A DNA stretch of 7,098 nucleotides from Desulfobacterales bacterium (GTDB taxonomy: Bacteria > Desulfobacterota > Desulfobacteria > Desulfobacterales > C00003106): the NCBI GenBank assembly GCA_030613165.1, contig JAUWMN010000082.1, forward strand, positions 1-7,098, written 5' to 3'. A program made the position numbers and the translations under genes. Numbering within the stretch: the stretch's first letter is position 1; each line of letters starts with the position of its first letter. The notes under the pieces are model-generated. The model searched no databases. It was not told where the DNA came from and was given only the letters and a program-made list of their open reading frames with translations. Positions 6,407 through 7,098 of this stretch are shown piece after piece.

Positions 6407-7078
6407 TTAGCCCTTTCCTTTCTTTCCTTTCCCTCCGGGAGTCTTTAACACTATAGGATCTAATTTTTCTTCCTCCCTCAATCGCCTTAGTATTTTTTGG
6501 GCATCGGCAGATGAGCTAAAATACCCTACGCAAACCCTGTTCCACAGCCCCCTTCCAGTGATCTGTATTGTATACTTATAAGCGTCATATCCTTTTTTTT
6601 GTAGAGTATGGATCAGTTTTTCAGCCGCTCTCGGATTCTTTAGAGAAGCTACCTGCAGTGTTAACGTACCTCGTTTCTTTGTGCCAACGGTTTTTTCTTT
6701 GGCAACCGATATAGGCTTTCGTATGGATATCCGGGAAGGAGATGGTTCGATATTCTTTAAACGCGCTTGTTCTTTTTTTTCCGTAAGGGTTTCATAAAAA
6801 TCCAACAATGGCTTTTTAACAAGTTGTTTTGCTTCGCTTTCAGACTGTTTTTTTTCTTTTTGAAGAAGTTCCTCTTTAAGGGCTATTAACTCTTTTTGTA
6901 ATTTTTCCACATCAAACGTGACCGGTGAAGTACCACGGCCAACCATTACGCCCAAGAAAAACATCCACACAGCTACCGCGATTACACCGCATATCCACAA
7001 CCCTTTTCGGGTCGATACCGTACCGGCTTTCTTAGGACTCTTTGCAGCCGGTTTTTTATCTATCTTTTTTGCCATCAT
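6407..7078 (-). CDS. Membrane-anchored SPOR-domain protein
   Basis: SPOR domains bind glycan strands stripped of stem peptides, which accumulate at the division septum. This 223-residue protein has a Lys-rich cytoplasmic N-terminus (residues 1-25), one membrane segment (about 26-48, ending GVMVGRG), a charged, probably coiled segment (about 55-85), a low-complexity periplasmic linker, and a C-terminal SPOR domain (about 136-212: TLTLQVASL, a helix with AAEKLIHTLQKKGYDAY, then WNRVCVGYFSSSADAQ). It ends in a Gly/Lys tail whose purine-rich codons also serve as the gatC ribosome site. I chose the ATG at 7078; a second ATG directly follows at 7075, and a TTG three codons upstream is less likely. 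Only a weak GGAA lies upstream. The topology is FtsN-like, but there is not enough to call it FtsN. Confidence 0.88.
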   Translation of the reverse strand: MMAKKIDKKPAAKSPKKAGTVSTRKGLWICGVIAVAVWMFFLGVMVGRGTSPVTFDVEKLQKELIALKEELLQKEKKQSESEAKQLVKKPLLDFYETLTEKKEQARLKNIEPSPSRISIRKPISVAKEKTVGTKKRGTLTLQVASLKNPRAAEKLIHTLQKKGYDAYKYTIQITGRGLWNRVCVGYFSSSADAQKILRRLREEEKLDPIVLKTPGGKGKKGKG

Positions 7079-7098
7079 ATTAAGCAATTCCGGGATTT

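Noticed and set aside
7079..7098. End of an upstream gene such as argS
   Set aside because: Only 20 bases remain; stops occur in two frames, but no protein can be recognised.

Overview
All eight protein genes in this 7.1 kb window lie on the minus strand, so they read from the right edge to the left. No stretch above 300 bases lacks a gene. The longest gaps are 190 bases between gatC and gatA, most of it a palindromic element, and 125 bases upstream of the cytochrome gene. No tRNA, rRNA, CRISPR array or transposase is visible. The gene content suggests an anaerobic, cytochrome-rich bacterium of the Desulfobacterota (former Deltaproteobacteria) type: a periplasmic tetraheme cytochrome c, an AhbD/NirJ-like radical SAM heme enzyme, a membrane-anchored SPOR protein and GatCA. 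This placement is inference from gene content only.

Right half (about 7078 down to 3573), in transcription order: a SPOR-domain membrane protein, gatC, a 145-base near-symmetric palindrome, gatA, and a cation diffusion facilitator (CDF) metal exporter. The SPOR gene and gatC are 4 bases apart, and gatA and the CDF gene are 9 bases apart, so the set looks like one operon interrupted by the palindrome. gatB does not follow gatA.

Left half (about 3447 down to 1), after a 125-base gap with a weak promoter candidate: a tetraheme cytochrome c, a radical SAM/SPASM protein resembling the heme b synthase AhbD, hemE (uroporphyrinogen decarboxylase), and the N-terminal two thirds of hemH (ferrochelatase), cut by the window edge. 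This is a heme-making operon headed by a heme-consuming protein. HemE makes coproporphyrinogen III and HemH inserts iron. The AhbD-like enzyme would, by family, remove carboxyl groups from Fe-coproporphyrin III. Having it in one operon with the classical genes raises the possibility of a mixed heme route.

Two non-coding structures stand out. The 145-base palindrome (5981-6125) carries the gatC stop codon in its outer arm. A pair of facing heptamer-repeat arrays (663-697 and 718-759) encodes the last residues of HemE and fills the hemE-hemH gap. Both look like members of dispersed repeat families inserted at gene ends.
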